A DNA stretch of 64,000 nucleotides from Apricaphanius iberus (GCA_028564705.1 JAPXFQ010000338.1:1116001-1180000); one strand, 5' to 3'. Numbered from the stretch's first letter, positions 47,121-60,165 are shown. Program-made: numbers and translations. Notes: a model not told the origin generated them from the letters alone.

Positions 47121-47652
47121 AGGACTTTACAACAATTTTGGGGGTATTTTTATTTTATTTTATTTTTCAAACTGCGCAAATTGTGTTACCATTGTACATA
47201 ATTCTCTTAAACTAAATTGCAGAGTAAACCTTAATTATTTTCCTGCAATCTCTTGTGTGTGTGTCCTTTGATGTTGTACACCCTAGGCTCCCCCGAATCT
47301 TACAATCTATCTGATCTAGCCCAATTGTCCCTTCAGTCCGTCCTTCACTATATAAGGGCACAGATAGCACCATATGTGTTAAACTTACTATGGACGCTGC
47401 TGAAGTTGCAGTAGGTGTAAGTCCTATCCTGACACCTGCTTCTACTTTAAATATTAAAGCTGCTAAATGACTGCATATTTTTGAAAAAGTGTGCTTTGAG
47501 GAGGGGGAGGGTGTGTTTTTGCAATTCTACCAGAGGTAGGCTGCTCTCTCTGCAGGGATGGGGCAGACACCGCTTTTTTTTAGACAACTCTAGCACTTCC
47601 TAGTGGTAACATAGAGACGTAAAATATGTCACTATGTTACCACTTAGTAATT

Positions 47653-47815
47653 GTTGAGGTGAGGGAGGGGCAGCTGCTCAGAGAGCAGGATTCAGGAGGA
47701 TTACTCAGACATACATGAATTAAGCCACACATGTGTTTTATGAGAAAATTGCATTACCAGATGATTGAAAACTCCAAAAACTTGATTTTGGTTGATATAG
47801 GCCCTTTAAGCTTCT
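47653..47815 (-). repeat. second copy of the GGCCTATATC MITE
   Basis: Reverse complement of about 1637-1790; ends GATATAGGCCCTTTAA. The left part of the element may reach to about 47450 but its terminus is not visible. Confidence 0.7.
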
Positions 47816-47906
47816 CTCTAAACCTCATCCTGTCTTCAGATGTTAAATTGCTTATATATTGGGGATTTTTGCCGCTAACTCTCTTGGTAGTGTTTTTATA
47901 GCCCAA

Positions 47907-47935
47907 GGGGTTTGAATAATTGTGCAAGGCACTGT
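47907..47935 (-). repeat. detached Tc1 terminus
   Basis: GGGGTTTGAATAATTGTGCA followed by AGGCACTGT is the inverted form of the terminus at 42110. It could be the right end of that element split by later insertions, or a separate fragment. Confidence 0.5.
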
Positions 47936-49800
47936 TTTATATATTGGTATTATGATTTTTTTGATAAAAATGATTTTATAAAGATATAAGGTAATAAATG
48001 TAAATTATATTGATTTGGCAAATTGAGTATATGAAATGAGCGTAATTCTTTTTGTTTTATTTTTTTAAGCATTAAAAATAGTGCTCATTGACCAGAGACA
48101 GAATAGCTGAAAATCTGAAAGTTACAACAAATAATGGGCGATAACCCTGTCTATGTGAGTGATTGATTTGTTATGGGATTTGAGAGGCTAGCACAAGACA
48201 TTACTGAACCAGGAAAGGTTAAAGGAGTAGCTGATGAAATTGTTTGGATTACAGTTATCCTCAAAAGATTGGAAGAAGGAAGATAAGGAAAAGCATTTTG
48301 CTTGGAAGGGCTAGAAGCAATTTTTTCTATTTTTTCTCTGCTCACTTAAGAAGAGCTGTGGTTTGTGTTGCAAGGTTTCTGTAATAAAAGGAGTAGAAAA
48401 TTGCTCCTTGGATTTTAAACAGAAGGAAAAACTATGTATTTAAAAGAGGATCTTTTTAATGCCTCAGATTTTTAAATTGCATGTCCGCTCATTTTTGACA
48501 CATTTTGGAATGTTAATACTATTTCGACTTTGTTGGAGCAGATCGATTACCTTTTAAAAAAATTTTAATACATTTATAAAAAAGGGAAGGTGTGATATTT
48601 GCCTATGTTGAGAGGATGGTGAAGATAGAGCACTCATCTAAAAAAAATAAGTTTTCTATGACTAGAATCAAATTATACACAGATGCACCTAGCAATCTGT
48701 TTGCTCTCTCTGGATATTCCAAGCAAAACATACATATGTATTGTGATAAACAATGCACACAATTTACTGTATTCTCTTTATCTCCTAATGCGGTGAGGGT
48801 AATGCAATTTTTGTTTCTGTACAGTTAGAAGAATTACATTAGGAGAGGGAGAAATCCAATAGATGGAAGCAGCTTCAAAACCTTATCAAATCTGAGCTGT
48901 TGGAAAAAGCCCCTCGCTCACACATAAGAACGTCTAGATGCACTTCGCTATGTCAACACAACTCAGAGAAGCGGTCCACTTAACATGGAAATTGTCCTTT
49001 CATCTTTTCAGGAGGGAAATGCGGTGAGGAGGGGAAAAAAACAACTAATCAACAAAAAAGATGGTAAACTTTCTCTTTCAGTTTAGGCAAGATTTTCAGT
49101 CCACCCTCTGTAAACTTAAACCGTGCAATTTCCTGTCAGGCAATATTGTCTCTAAGCTGGTGGTAGTAAATTCAATTAATATCTATATTCATCGGCTCTT
49201 TTGTTATTTATGTTCAGTGTGGAACAGGGAGTCCCCCCCCATAATTTCCTTCAACAATGTGACACAAATTACCAAGAAAAGACTCTAATACTCTGATACA
49301 AGACGAATGCAGAGTATATTAAGCCCTTACTTGAGGCCACTGAGTCACACAGAAAACATTCACCTCTGGTGTGATATCTTATGAGCTTTAGTTTTGAACA
49401 AACATGTATGTTACCCTCCCCACATCTTAGGTCAGATGAGACCAGAATATACTACCTTTTTTGTCTTACATGCAAAATGCTCTACATGTATGTGGGGCAA
49501 AATGTTAAAAAAGTAGACAGCCAAGTATTGTTTCTTTAGACGTAACAATTTTGCATTAATCCGTGTCAGTGTATCACCTAATATACCTGTAAAATAACAC
49601 TTATGTGGTTGTATTTGACAAAATGCGAAAGAGTTCAAGGCATATAAGTAATTTAGTATGTATTTGTGGAAACATTGGGCTTCTTCCTATTACGCTACAA
49701 TTTATGTTGTATTGGAAGTGTTAAAAATAAAGAGCCTCCATACTATAAAATGTAGTACAAAAAAAGTGCATTCCCAGTAATTGGATGATATTGGTAGAAT
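47936..49800. other. no gene recognised
   Basis: AT-rich DNA. Several short frames without domains. Confidence 0.5.
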
Positions 49801-49802
49801 CT

Positions 49803-50527
49803 TTAAAGGTCCAGTGTGTAACAAATTTGGCTTTTTAATAATAAAATTCAAGTACTGCTTTCATAAATACATGACTCAGACAATTCCGAGGTTCAATCAC
49901 AATCGCATTATCATGAAAGCGTTCTGGTGTCTTAGAAAACGTTGCTTATACATACAGAGGGTGCACCGCTGCCCATCTGAGGCTGCCATGTTTCATGGCC
50001 ATCTTTGAATATGTTAGCTGAAAAGGGTTAAACTTGTTTGCTTTACGCGTTTTAGCCAGTGACATCGGGGGGAGGGGGAGAGGTGAAGAGAAGAAACAAG
50101 CAATGAGCCTGCTTCAATGGAGGACCATCCATACTCTTTGCCCCGTGAGAGGGAGGAAACCATACCACCAAAAAGAAAAAGAAATAACTGGCAGAAAACA
50201 ATAATCTACATCGTTGGAGCGTTTACCAGATGGAGACTATTCATGACGGAGACAAACCTGAAGACGGACGCAGAGGTTGCAGGCTTTCTGCTGGACAGGT
50301 CAGTTAATTATATGAAATAATGAAGTTTACGTTAGCTTTATGTTTGACACAAGACAGGCTAGTCCAGCAAATACTTTATCTTCCATTTAACTCGGACAAT
50401 TTACTCTGCAGCTTTCATAGTAGTAACGACGTGTTATAACGCAAGAAGCCAGAGAACACTGCTCAGTTGCTTGCATTCACTTAACGCACCACTAGTTGGA
50501 GGTAATTCTTACACAGGGGGGCTTTAA
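49803..50527. mobile_element. TTAA-flanked element with inverted ends
   Basis: The ends read CTTTAAAGGTCCAGTGTGTAA (49801) and, inverted, CTTTAAAGCCCCCCTGTGTAA (50509-50529). TTAA sits at 49803-49806 and 50524-50527, so the element body is 49807-50523. TTAA targets are used by piggyBac and Kolobok superfamilies. It carries a coding-like segment (next entry) but no full transposase. Confidence 0.75.
50117..50300 (+). pseudogene. coding-like exon carried by the TTAA element
   Basis: An ATG at 50117 opens a frame with a basic KRKRNNW segment, RWRLFMTETNLKTDAEVAGF and LLDR, after which CTGGACAGGTCAGT looks like a splice donor (about 50293-50306). The KTDAEVAxFLLD wording looks like a real protein motif rather than chance, and I believe similar segments occur in fish TTAA elements, but I cannot name the domain. 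It may be the first exon of the autonomous element's gene, kept in this shorter copy. Confidence 0.4.
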
Positions 50528-50529
50528 AG

Positions 50530-51454
50530 TAGCACTGGCATGAAATTCCCCAATGCCGTTTGGGCTCTTTTTAGCCACACTCGAAGTACCTTAATACTAT
50601 ATCAAAGGATCGTTTGCCGTAATTCAGCCTTGTTGTAGAATTGCAGGTGTGACGAGGTAGCCTTTCTGTGAGCATTAGCACAGAATGACCGGGTTTCGGA
50701 GGCTGGGGCCCAGGCTATGCGTTTCTGTGGTCAATGAGTCTCTTAACGATATTTCAAATGTTCAGCTATAATATATAATCTTTTTTCACCAAAATACTAG
50801 CACCAATACTACATAAACAAACTGGTGTATTAGCTGTGAAGCTTATTCTGAATGTTCGCTATGAAGCTAATTGAAAAGCGAACAACTCAAACAATGCCAC
50901 AATGCCTACTAACAGCTGAAGGACATTATTGAGGAAATATGCTTACTTGTACAGGGATATTTGCTGGTTCACGGAGAGTTGGTATTGATCCTGGTAGATG
51001 TTTATGACGATCTGCGAATCCAATGCTGTATTGTCCCAAGTTGGAAAAACAGTCGTCCTAGAAATGTTTGCCACAAACTACCACACGCTTCGGCAGTCGG
51101 TTGGGCACACTCCCTGCATACATAAAATCGATCCACAATCAGTGGCTCAGAAGTGGGGTGGACAAAAACATTTATGTTCTCTTTTGTACACTTAGGTACT
51201 GTTTAGTTTGGATGTTGTCTGGACTCCATGCTGTTGGTTTGTTGTTTGCCTGTTACTGTAGAGCTCCACGCTGCAGAGGGAGGGACTTGCAGGGTGTAGT
51301 TCAGGGAAGGGGGCAATTGGCTCGAACTCAACACATAATATGCCGAAACGTGTCGTCATATGCCGAACTGCCAAACAGCCCGTTTCTGAGTGCTAATTTC
51401 ACTATGTAGGCAGACATACCCCGGGACAAAGGAAAGACTAATCAGTCATTTTAA
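50530..51454. other. no gene recognised
   Basis: Several repeat-like sections but no terminus or domain recognised. Frames at 50998-51409 overlap and lack domains. Confidence 0.45.
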
Positions 51455-52035
51455 CCCCTTAAGCTTGGTTTATGCTTGCCGCATGAACATTCCGCGCGGA
51501 AACGAGACGTGCGGAAACGAGACGTGCGGAACCGGCCGAGACGCCTTCTTGCAGCGTTTATACTTTTTGTGGCTTGTCCCTGCTGAGAGCCAATATTCTT
51601 GATGACTGTAGGGGGCGGCGTAGGGCTCTACGGCATGCATACAACACTACACCATAGTAGAAGTAGTAATCACTGTTGTTTACAAGATGGTGATACCCGT
51701 GAGCTTAAACAAATCAGAACTTTTATGCTATTTATTAAGAAAAACGACGAAAAGGGGAGACCGTCCTCTCTTCCATTAAAACACAGTTGATCACAGTGAT
51801 CTCTATCGGCCGAATCATAAAGATGTCTATTTACGAACCTCCGGCAATACGAGCTCTTGTCAGTCCGCCATGTTTTTCCGCGCGGGACCGTCCGCGTAGT
51901 TACAAATTTTCCTAGGTGCGCGGCGCGGAAATTTTGGGGCGGGAGGAGGCCGCGCGGAGAGGCGTGGTTGCTAAAATGACGTAATTTGGCCGCGTAGAGC
52001 CGTGCAGACCTCTGGGACGCGGCAAGCTTTAGGGG
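51455..52035. mobile_element. PIF/Harbinger-like non-autonomous element
   Basis: The left end CCCCTTAAGCTTGGTTTATG and the right end, inverted CCCCTAAAGCTTGCCGCG, form inverted termini, with an extra GTTTATGCTTG in the left one. The element is strikingly CpG-rich (CCGCGCGGA, GGCCGCGCGGAG) in AT-rich surroundings, as is usual for fish Harbinger MITEs. GAAACGAGACGTGCG is directly repeated at about 51500-51528. A short frame inside (51599-51790) has no clear domain. Confidence 0.6.
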
Positions 52036-53994
52036 CAGTAGGCAGGTTGGGGGAACTAAAAGATATGATCAAAAACCTCAAAAATGCAAATTTCATGCCA
52101 GGTCCACTATAAAGGGAAACATTTGTGTCTTTGACAGCAAGTATAACAGCTACCTGTGTGAAAAATACTTCCTGTCCACATAAAGGAAAATTAAACAAAC
52201 ACCCAGAAAATCATATGCATAGTTTAGCCTCTTACAGGGGACATCAGAGAGCCCACTGGCTAAACCAAATCTAATTAGGTTTGCAGTAAACCACATTATT
52301 GCCTCATTATCGCTAATTGACCTCTAGGAGACCGGTTACGGGAACACTACAGGATGGCTGTATACAGATAGAAACATTAAAGGGTTATGTTGAGAAGACT
52401 GCAAGGAAGTGAATGGAAAGCCCATTAGAACACATTACCTCATTGAATGCACACATATTCATCCCCGAGGACGATTCTCGCACTTTCCACCTCTGAACAG
52501 AGACCATCAAAAATCTGATGTAGCAGCTAATAAACACACTAAGAAATCAAGACTTACAGTGGGGTGTCCTGATATCAAAGGGTAGCTGGAGAAGCTGATC
52601 TTCCTTTACTTCAGATGTATGTTGCCCAAGGCATGCCTTTGAATACAGCTCGCCTTTCAACTAAAGATGGATCAGGGGATTTTGCAATAGTGCAACGGTG
52701 TTACCTGACAAAGATAGTTTTAGGTAATTATTATCTGCAGTGTGTCCTTTCAGGTCAAATGATGGCTTTGAAGCAGTTCAAATCAAGGTCACTATGAACA
52801 GTGATTATAGCATGCAGCTATAAAAAAAAAAAAAAAAAACTAACAACAAAATCTTATCAAGCTGAATTTCCAATACACTTGCTTTGTTTCAGAATGGCAC
52901 ATAAACGTATCTAACATAAAGGCAAAGGAGGAGGAATCCCCTTAAAACATCTCACATCAATGGGCTGCAGTAGCTCCAGGCTCACTACTATCTCACCTCA
53001 TTAAATTCTCATACAACCCTCATCAAAATGTCTTTCATCCAAAACTCTGATTCGGTGCTGTGCAACAGAACAGACTGAAATACACCCAACAGGATCCCAT
53101 TCCACAGTCTGCGTGCCGCAGATGGACGCTTGCTGCTAACAGTGAAAAAAGCAGCTTGTTTTTGTTTTCCCCTCAAAAACAAAAATGCATTCTTGAAGAT
53201 ATGCAGAACTTTTGAAGTTAATCTTTTAGCAACAGCTGTTGCCAGCATGATTTGTGGTCATCCACTGAAGTATTAAGCTGTATCCGAACAAAGTTGAAAT
53301 ATAGGACAGCCGTGAAAGAAAATAATCCAAGCAAAAAGAGAGCTTTGAGGTAGATTCATTCACAGAAGATTCCTCTGGTAGGGTCAAAAACTTTCCTTTC
53401 AGAGTTAAACGGTGTTATTAAAGAGAAAGTAGGTCTTATTTAGGAGGATTTTTTAAGAGGTCATGAATGAGGATGTCGACTATTATTGGCCTACAGTCAT
53501 GATCGGTCGATTTTGGAATTCAAATATAATATCGGAAAATATTATTGATTTTTACTTTCTAAATAACATGACTTTCATACCTTACTGTTATGCCATGTAC
53601 ATAGCATTCCTATTTCCTGCAGGCATGATGTTGTGTACCTAGGTCAAATCTGCCTTTTTTCAGGATACCCCTTCAATATATATATATATATAATGTCTTT
53701 TTACATCCACAAGGGCTGTAAATAAGGTAGTTTCTTCCAATGAAATAGTCCACAACAAGTCTGACATCCTCAATCCAACATAATCTGCATTGGAAAACCT
53801 TTGTAATTTTCTTCCTTCTAAGTATTTCGTGGTAGTTTTCGTTAGTTCAGATTAGCACCTTGCATTGGCTGAAGTGCTAGTTTTGATTAACCTCTTACTT
53901 GTCGACAGTCATTTTAGATGTACTGTATCTTTCAAACCAGTACAAGTACAAAATACATCTACACACACAATTTCAAATTTCACTAACTAGGCCT
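52036..53994. other. no gene recognised
   Basis: 52225-52480 is free of repeat signatures and contains homeodomain-like cores (CATTATCGCTAATTGACC). An A18 run lies at about 52822-52839 and an (AT)n at about 53672-53691. Confidence 0.4.
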
Positions 53995-54200
53995 GGGTGG
54001 TATACCGAAAATTTACAGATACCAGAATTTATGACTGTTACCGACGTCATTTTGCCCGTGCCGGTGAATTCGTAACAAAATTAAAAGATGGATGTAAGTT
54101 TAGGAGTACTCCTACCCCTTTAAGAAATTAGCGTTGCCTTCAGTCACCTGACTACGCACAGTCATGTGACATCCAGAAGGAATGGCGCTGCTAACGCAGT
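53995..54200. repeat. MITE terminus, GGCCTGGGTGGTATACCG type
   Basis: TAGGCCTGGGTGGTATACCG is the start of a repeat family common in fish genomes. The partner end was not found. Confidence 0.4.
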
Positions 54201-55379
54201 AACTGTGTAGCTATATTTCGCAAGTGTTTAGACTCATTTAGCGACTGTTTTTCAGAAGAATGCGACTGGCGAAAAATAAAGTGACTTTTTATTATGTTAT
54301 TGGATACTCAGACTCTAATGCGGAGCACTTATGTTTGTTACTGCAGCAATTGAGCTGCAGCCGAACCAGAGCGTTTCTAGCCCAACAGCACCCCGCGCCC
54401 AGGTCCTGCTCCAACGGAGCAGATATTAACCCTGCTGAGTTGTTGTGCTGCCTGTTCCCACCTGTGCTCCAGTGTAAAACATTTTCTGTCTAAAATAAAC
54501 TACTGCACACTAAAATCCCCAATTTCAGTCAGCCCCCATCACTTCCTCACCTCATCTGGTCTGTGTGGTCACTTCTCTGAGTCTGGACTGGACTCTAAGA
54601 AATACAGAAAGAAGTGGGAATCAAACACTGAAGGCTGTTTAAAGCCGTTCAATTGCATGAAACCATATTTTCAAGAACATTATGTAAATTTAGCCTCTCC
54701 TGGACACTGAATGCATAAAAAAAAAAAATTATATATATATATTTTTATAATACGCACCCTCCATATATATATATTTTTTTTTTGTTAAACCTCGCAATAC
54801 ATGCTGTGTCCTTCGCATATCTGAGCCAACCTTGAACCTTTAGTTAGATGTCTGTCAGTGATATCGGTTTATATTGATATTGGGACATCAGATATTTCTT
54901 TTGGGGACGGATCTTGGTGTGCTTGTCTAATTAAATATTGTTTTATAATTCAGCTTGACTTTAAATTTCCCACATCTTTATCCTTATCACGTCTGTAGTG
55001 TTACTTGTTCTCAATTAATTTCTGTATTGATTTAATCTTATTTTAGCCAATCTTTTGTTTCACTTATTGGTACCATTAGTACTAATATGTATAGCCAATA
55101 AGTGGCAATTGTTAAATGAATGGTGCTCCTGGATTGGCTACTTTGCAAACAGCAGCCAATAGTGTGTCGAATAGCATTACATGTATGTATTTCAGTTTCT
55201 CAAACTGCATTTTCTTTTGAATATTTCAGATATGCTCAATGAAAAAGATCTGCAAATGTCAGATTATTTTTTTAAAATAATCTGAAATTGTGTTCTGTAT
55301 ATTTTTTAAATTTTATTTTTGAAAAATCCTTTTTTGCATCACCTTCTCCACTTGTTCCACAGACGTCTTAAGAACATAA
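54201..55379. other. no gene recognised
   Basis: Includes an A/T inverted low-complexity block at 54718-54784. The 77-codon frame at 54260-54493 has no domain. Confidence 0.5.
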
Positions 55380-55990
55380 CCAGCCTTCTTCATCAGGCTT
55401 GCTTACTCAGGTAGGGCAACAGGAGCCTCTCCAGGAACTTCATGAAGTGGGATGTCAGGGCAACAGGTCTATAGTCATTGATGACTGATGGGTGAGTTTT
55501 CTTTGGTATTGGAACAAGACAGGATGTCTTCCACAACACTGGAACCTTCTCCTGGGTCAGGCTAAGGATGAAGAGGTACTCCAGAATCCTACAGAGCTGC
55601 TCTTCACAGGTCTTCAGGACTGTGGGGCTGACGCACTCTGGATCTGCAGGCTGGTTCCGGTTCAGTTTGTCCAAATACGTCTTCACCTGACTTCTAGAGA
55701 CAGACAGGTGGGAGAGTGAGGTAAAGGGGGTAGTAGCATTCTGACTTGGTTGAAGACAAAGTTGTGGAAGTGGAAGAGTTCACGACTGAGGTGGAAGATA
55801 AAACACCTGAGGTATGACAGGGCAGATGTGGGTCAGAGGAGAGTGGGATGTCTCTTTGGTTTTGGACAAGAGACGAGGATGGTGAGCTTGTTCCTGAAAA
55901 GAACCTGTTAAAGAATGTGTTCAGTTCATTGGCTCTGTCCAGACTTCCATCTGTCCAATCCTTCCTGTGCTTAAAGCCAGTTATCCTTTT
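55380..55990 (-). pseudogene. LINE fragment: start of reverse transcriptase
   Basis: The minus frame 55686-55393 holds SCLVPIPKK, then INDYRPVALTSHFMKFLERL, the first RT motifs of CR1/L2-type LINEs. Upstream on the minus strand (to about 55990) comes the linker, with an ANELNTFFNRF-like segment at about 55900-55935. It stops before RT motif A, so the catalytic core is lost. It resembles the LINE at 33-35 kb and may be of the same or a sister family. Confidence 0.82.
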
Positions 55991-56009
55991 AATTCCTGAC
56001 CTATGCTAT

Positions 56010-56461
56010 TGTTATCAGATCATTTATATTAAGAATGATCTTTTCTGTGTAATCTTACATACTGTGACAACTGTGTGCTATTTCTTCATGATATGGTGAT
56101 AGTCTGATTGTGTGACACTGTATAATGTTAGGTTAGGGGAAATGAACTGATATAAGGATCCGTACATCCTGTATTGCCACGGAAATGACCCTTAGAGCAC
56201 TGAATATCCTGACGTGTCCTAAGATTGAGCCTGTCCTATTAGATGAAAATGCCTGAGGGTCTACCAACTTCACTGAGAAGAAATGTTTTCTGATATGTTA
56301 GAGACAATAGCAAGGTTGTCTGAATCTATAACGTTGTCAGTCAGTTGTTAGGGAGCATATCAGCTGTTACACGGATCCCGGCAATACTGTGAGATGCTGT
56401 TCCTCCTTGTTTGTACAAAAAAGACCTATTAAAACTCCATTAAATTAATAATTCTTACACA
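56010..56461 (+). repeat. candidate solo LTR
   Basis: 452 bases beginning TGTTATCAG and ending TTCTTACACA. The first 140 bases match 4499-4640. TG...CA ends and the promoter-like signals in the other copy suggest an LTR, but no target duplication is visible here (GCTAT versus TCATT). Confidence 0.45.
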
Positions 56462-58029
56462 TCATTTTTATTTAATAATGTTTTTTCTGGCGAAACCATC
56501 TTTTTGGCCTTTGTTTTCTTACCAGCTAAAGAGGAGTCCATTAAGATACTATTCATGCTTAGACTGACAGTATATCAGTTAGTTTAATGTCCGTTATGAC
56601 CATTACCTTCTTGTATTTGATTTTTTTTTCCATTTTGATACCTTGTGTAGTTCTGTTATGGCTGACAAATGCACTGCAGTCACAAACATACCTGTCAGCT
56701 GGTGGCTAAAATGATACGTTGATGTATGCAAGAGCCACTCATCATGTCAGGAATATGTCATACTTTTTTTACACATCTATATCATGTTTGTGCAAGTCTA
56801 CCAAAGTATTTTGCCCCCCTATAGATATCTTCTGTTTTTGCTCTTTTATCACACTTGTTTCAGATTGTCAATTTCAATTTCAGACAAAAATAGCCACTGT
56901 AAAATCTAAAAGACTGTTTCAAATTATTTAATTTAATGAAACAAATGCTGAGACCAAACTGGTCTTTGTGATTGTTATTACTGTCTATTTTTCTATCATG
57001 AATTATATATAATTTGTCACTGTTCCAATGATTTCAGTTTTACTAAACATGCCCTGATTGCAGCTGAATCTGGAATAGGGAAACCTCTAACAGTTGAAAC
57101 TCAGAAACTTAGACTATTGTGCAAAAGTTTATTTCAGTAATTCAATCTCAAAGTTTACACTTGACAATAAGAATAAAAAATCTGATGCCCATGTCCAGGA
57201 TCCATCTGTGTGTGATGCACTATTTCCACCCTCAGACCACTAATTATAAAGGCCCCTAAAACTTTTGAATGGACTCTTCGTGTAAATCATCCTCAGGTTG
57301 CAGTCATCCCTGCAGCTTGTGTACCTTTTTCTTCCACACTTTTCTCTTCCACTCCACTTTCTATTAATATGGTTAGATACAGCATTTTGGGAACATCCAT
57401 CTTCTTTTTCAGTTACCTTTTGAGGCTTTCCCTCTATGGGAATAAAACTTCATTTGATTTTATAATTTGTTTTAATTTCTTCTAAGAAAGGCATTTTTTG
57501 AGTGGGCCCTGGTCCAAAGTGAATGGGCAAAATTTGGCCTAGGCCCAACCATAGCCTTGCCTGACCTGTATGCTTGTGAAGTTTCATGTGGAAGCTGCAA
57601 AATATGTTTTTAATGGGTACCAAAATATATATTTACCTTTCTTGCAATTAAATTTTACATACCAATGTGGTAATGTTCAAAGAAAAATAAACAATGTGCC
57701 CAATGGTAAGAGATTTATTAAAGAAACATTGTTCCAAAAAATAAATAATCAACCCAAAATAAATATTTGCTTTTGCGTTCTATGCATTAATTGTTGTGGA
57801 AACTTGGTGATCACAGCATCATTCTTTCCAGAAGGCCTCTAACTATGAGAATTTAAGATTTTTTGTTTTACCTCTCTTACACTTTTCTACACCGTGGAAG
57901 CAAAACAACCTTGAGTCCTCATCCAGCATTAAAGATGAAACAAGGCTGGACCTTCCAGTATGACAATGATTCCAAACACACCATCCAGGTAATGAAATGA
58001 GTGGCTATGTAAAATGCATTTAAAGGTTC
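56462..58029. other. no gene recognised
   Basis: 57060-57175 contains an AAAGTTTATTTCAGTAATTCAA block often seen in fish repeats. The 90-codon frame at 57570-57842 has no domain. Confidence 0.45.
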
Positions 58030-58370
58030 TGGAGTGGGGCTGTACAGTGACACAGTTGGTAGCCTTACAGCAAGAAGAACCAGGGTTTGAATCCCAGCCT
58101 GGGGCGTTTATCCATGGAGTTTGCATGGTCTCACTGTGCATGTGTGGTTTCCCCCCGGGTACTTTGGCTTCCTCCCACTTTCCAAAAACATGAGTGTTAG
58201 ATTAATTGGTCTCTCTAATAGCCCTTAGGTATGAGAGTGTGTGCGCATGGTTGCTTGTCCTGTGTGTCTTAGTTGCCCTACGATGGACTGATGACCTGTC
58301 CAGGGTGTAGCCTGCCGTTCACCCGATGATTGCAGGAGATAGGCAATAGCCCCCTACCACCCCACCTCCA
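58030..58370 (+). mobile_element. tRNA-like SINE (Mermaid-like)
   Basis: The head has an A-box-like CACAGTTGGTAGCC and a B-box-like GGTTTGAATCC (58084-58094), which differs from the consensus GGTTCGAATCC by one C-to-T change at a CpG. The body continues with GGAGTTTGCATGGTCTC, GGCTTCCTCCCAC, CCAAAAACATG and GACCTGTCCAGGGTGTAGCC, the block order of a very common teleost repeat. Transcribed by RNA polymerase III in its live form. The exact family name is from memory. Confidence 0.8.
58084..58094 (+). promoter_or_regulatory. RNA polymerase III B box (decayed)
   Basis: GGTTTGAATCC within the SINE head. Confidence 0.65.
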
Positions 58371-59645
58371 GGGACTCCAGTTTTCAAACTTTTATTTATA
58401 AATATCTTGAAAATGTACCGTTTTTGCTTCATTTTATGTATACACTGTTTTGTGTTGGTATGTCCCTTACAGTAGAATCACAATAAAACACATTAAAGGT
58501 TGTGGTTGTTACATGAACAATTTCTAGAGGTATGCATACTTTCCTCTGGGACTTTTTTAAATCAAATCTGAATTCAACATCACATGGCAATGGTTTTCAG
58601 TATCGTTCAATCATCAAGTGCTCTTTAGTTTCAACACATGAATATTCATAGGAATGTATTAGTATTCCTTCCTTAGGGAAAATGTGAATGTTTATCATGA
58701 CCTGATAATCTAACAGAGATTAGCAAGCATGAACATTAATAAATGCTGTCGCATCCAACAGCAACGCTCAATTTCACACTGTGGCGCTCCTTAACAAAGA
58801 CTGATCTCTCACCATTCCACCTTTGTGGTTGCTGAATAGACTCATATTGTACTGTTCCAAGAAAAACAAGTCAATAGCCACTTGAGTTCAGGAGGAACAG
58901 ATATTTTCTGCGAGGTGCACTTGGGGGGTGGGCAGGGGGGATGGTAAATATTATTTCTTCACCACTGTTTAGTTTTACACCTGGTGCATTGTGTGCTCTA
59001 AACTTGCTGACCTATAAGACTCCACTTTGTGCCTTACTTTAAAATCTCCACCGATAAAGGGATCTTTGAGATGAAGTGAAACTAGGCCCTCATGGTTATC
59101 CTTAATGGCTATCCTCGGATCTGTAGTGACAGCAGTGACATTGTTTTAATTTTCTCGTGAAAAAATGGAACTTAGCCGTTTTTCTTCAGATTGCTGCATA
59201 CTGAGCTTCGTGTGATGAGTGGCCATTTTATTCCAGTTTACTCCACTGTACATCAGTGCACTACTGCATCCGTTGGATTTTTCATTTGTCTAAATTCAAT
59301 TAAGTACCCAACTGATGTTAATCAAACTTAGCAACCATAAATGAGAACATACTGTAATTCCACACGGAAGCATTCATAATGCCAAATATAGTAGCTTTGA
59401 TAGTAATCAATACATATGCTCATATACGGGCTACATAACCCAGCAGCCTTAGAGTGATTCCCACACATACTCTAACGGGATCAGAAAATAAAATGTATCA
59501 CTCTACTGATTCTTATTTTTTTGACAGTAGGGGACCCATGGACCAGAAGAAAATTGATGTGACTTAGGCTCCCTATATAGACAGCATTATCATTTGTTTC
59601 CAAAGTTAAATTGCATGCAATGAAAACAGCTACAGTCTCGAATTA
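58371..59645. other. no gene recognised
   Basis: Non-repetitive AT-rich DNA. 58600-58770 is a plausible but untested conserved noncoding stretch. Confidence 0.4.
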
Positions 59646-60165
59646 AGGCCCTGTCCACACGTAGCCGGGTATCTCACAAAACGGAGACATTTTTCTACGG
59701 TTTGGCCTGTTATCCACACGTAGCCGGAGGTTTTCGGCACCAAAAACGAAGCTTTTTAAAAACTCCGGCCAAAGTGGAGATTTGCGTTCTCTCCGTTTTC
59801 AGTATCTGCGTGTGGACGGTTGAAAACGGAGCTTTAAGAGCCGTAACGTCACTATCCGCAACAAATAATGCTCCAACACCACATGTGCGACCTGTGTTTA
59901 CTCTTGAAAACAGCATTTATTTCCTCAGCGCTGTGTTGGTATCATCCATTGTTAAAGCGCGTCTTGTTTGTTTGCTTTTATAAGCTTTATGACTTCTGCG
60001 TGCTGAAGATAGAGGATATAAAGTTTCTCTTGGCGGATAGGACTGGGGAGAACTACTACTACTACAGGTTTGCCACGTCTATGTATGTGCTGAAAAACGC
60101 ATTTATCAGGTTACGTGTGGATGGAGATTTTTTTTTCAAGGAGCAGAGGAAAATCTTCGTTTGCA
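59646..60165. mobile_element. MITE with GGCCCTGTCCACACGTAGCC end
   Basis: Left end AGGCCCTGTCCACACGTAGCC, with a second CCACACGTAGCCGG at 59713. GTTACGTGTGGATGGAGA at 60109-60127 is the decayed inverted counterpart. CpG-rich in AT-rich surroundings. Fish genomes hold many such repeats; superfamily uncertain. Confidence 0.55.

Noticed and set aside
58050..58120. Possible tRNA gene
   Set aside because: The A and B boxes belong to a SINE; no complete cloverleaf with anticodon arm was seen.
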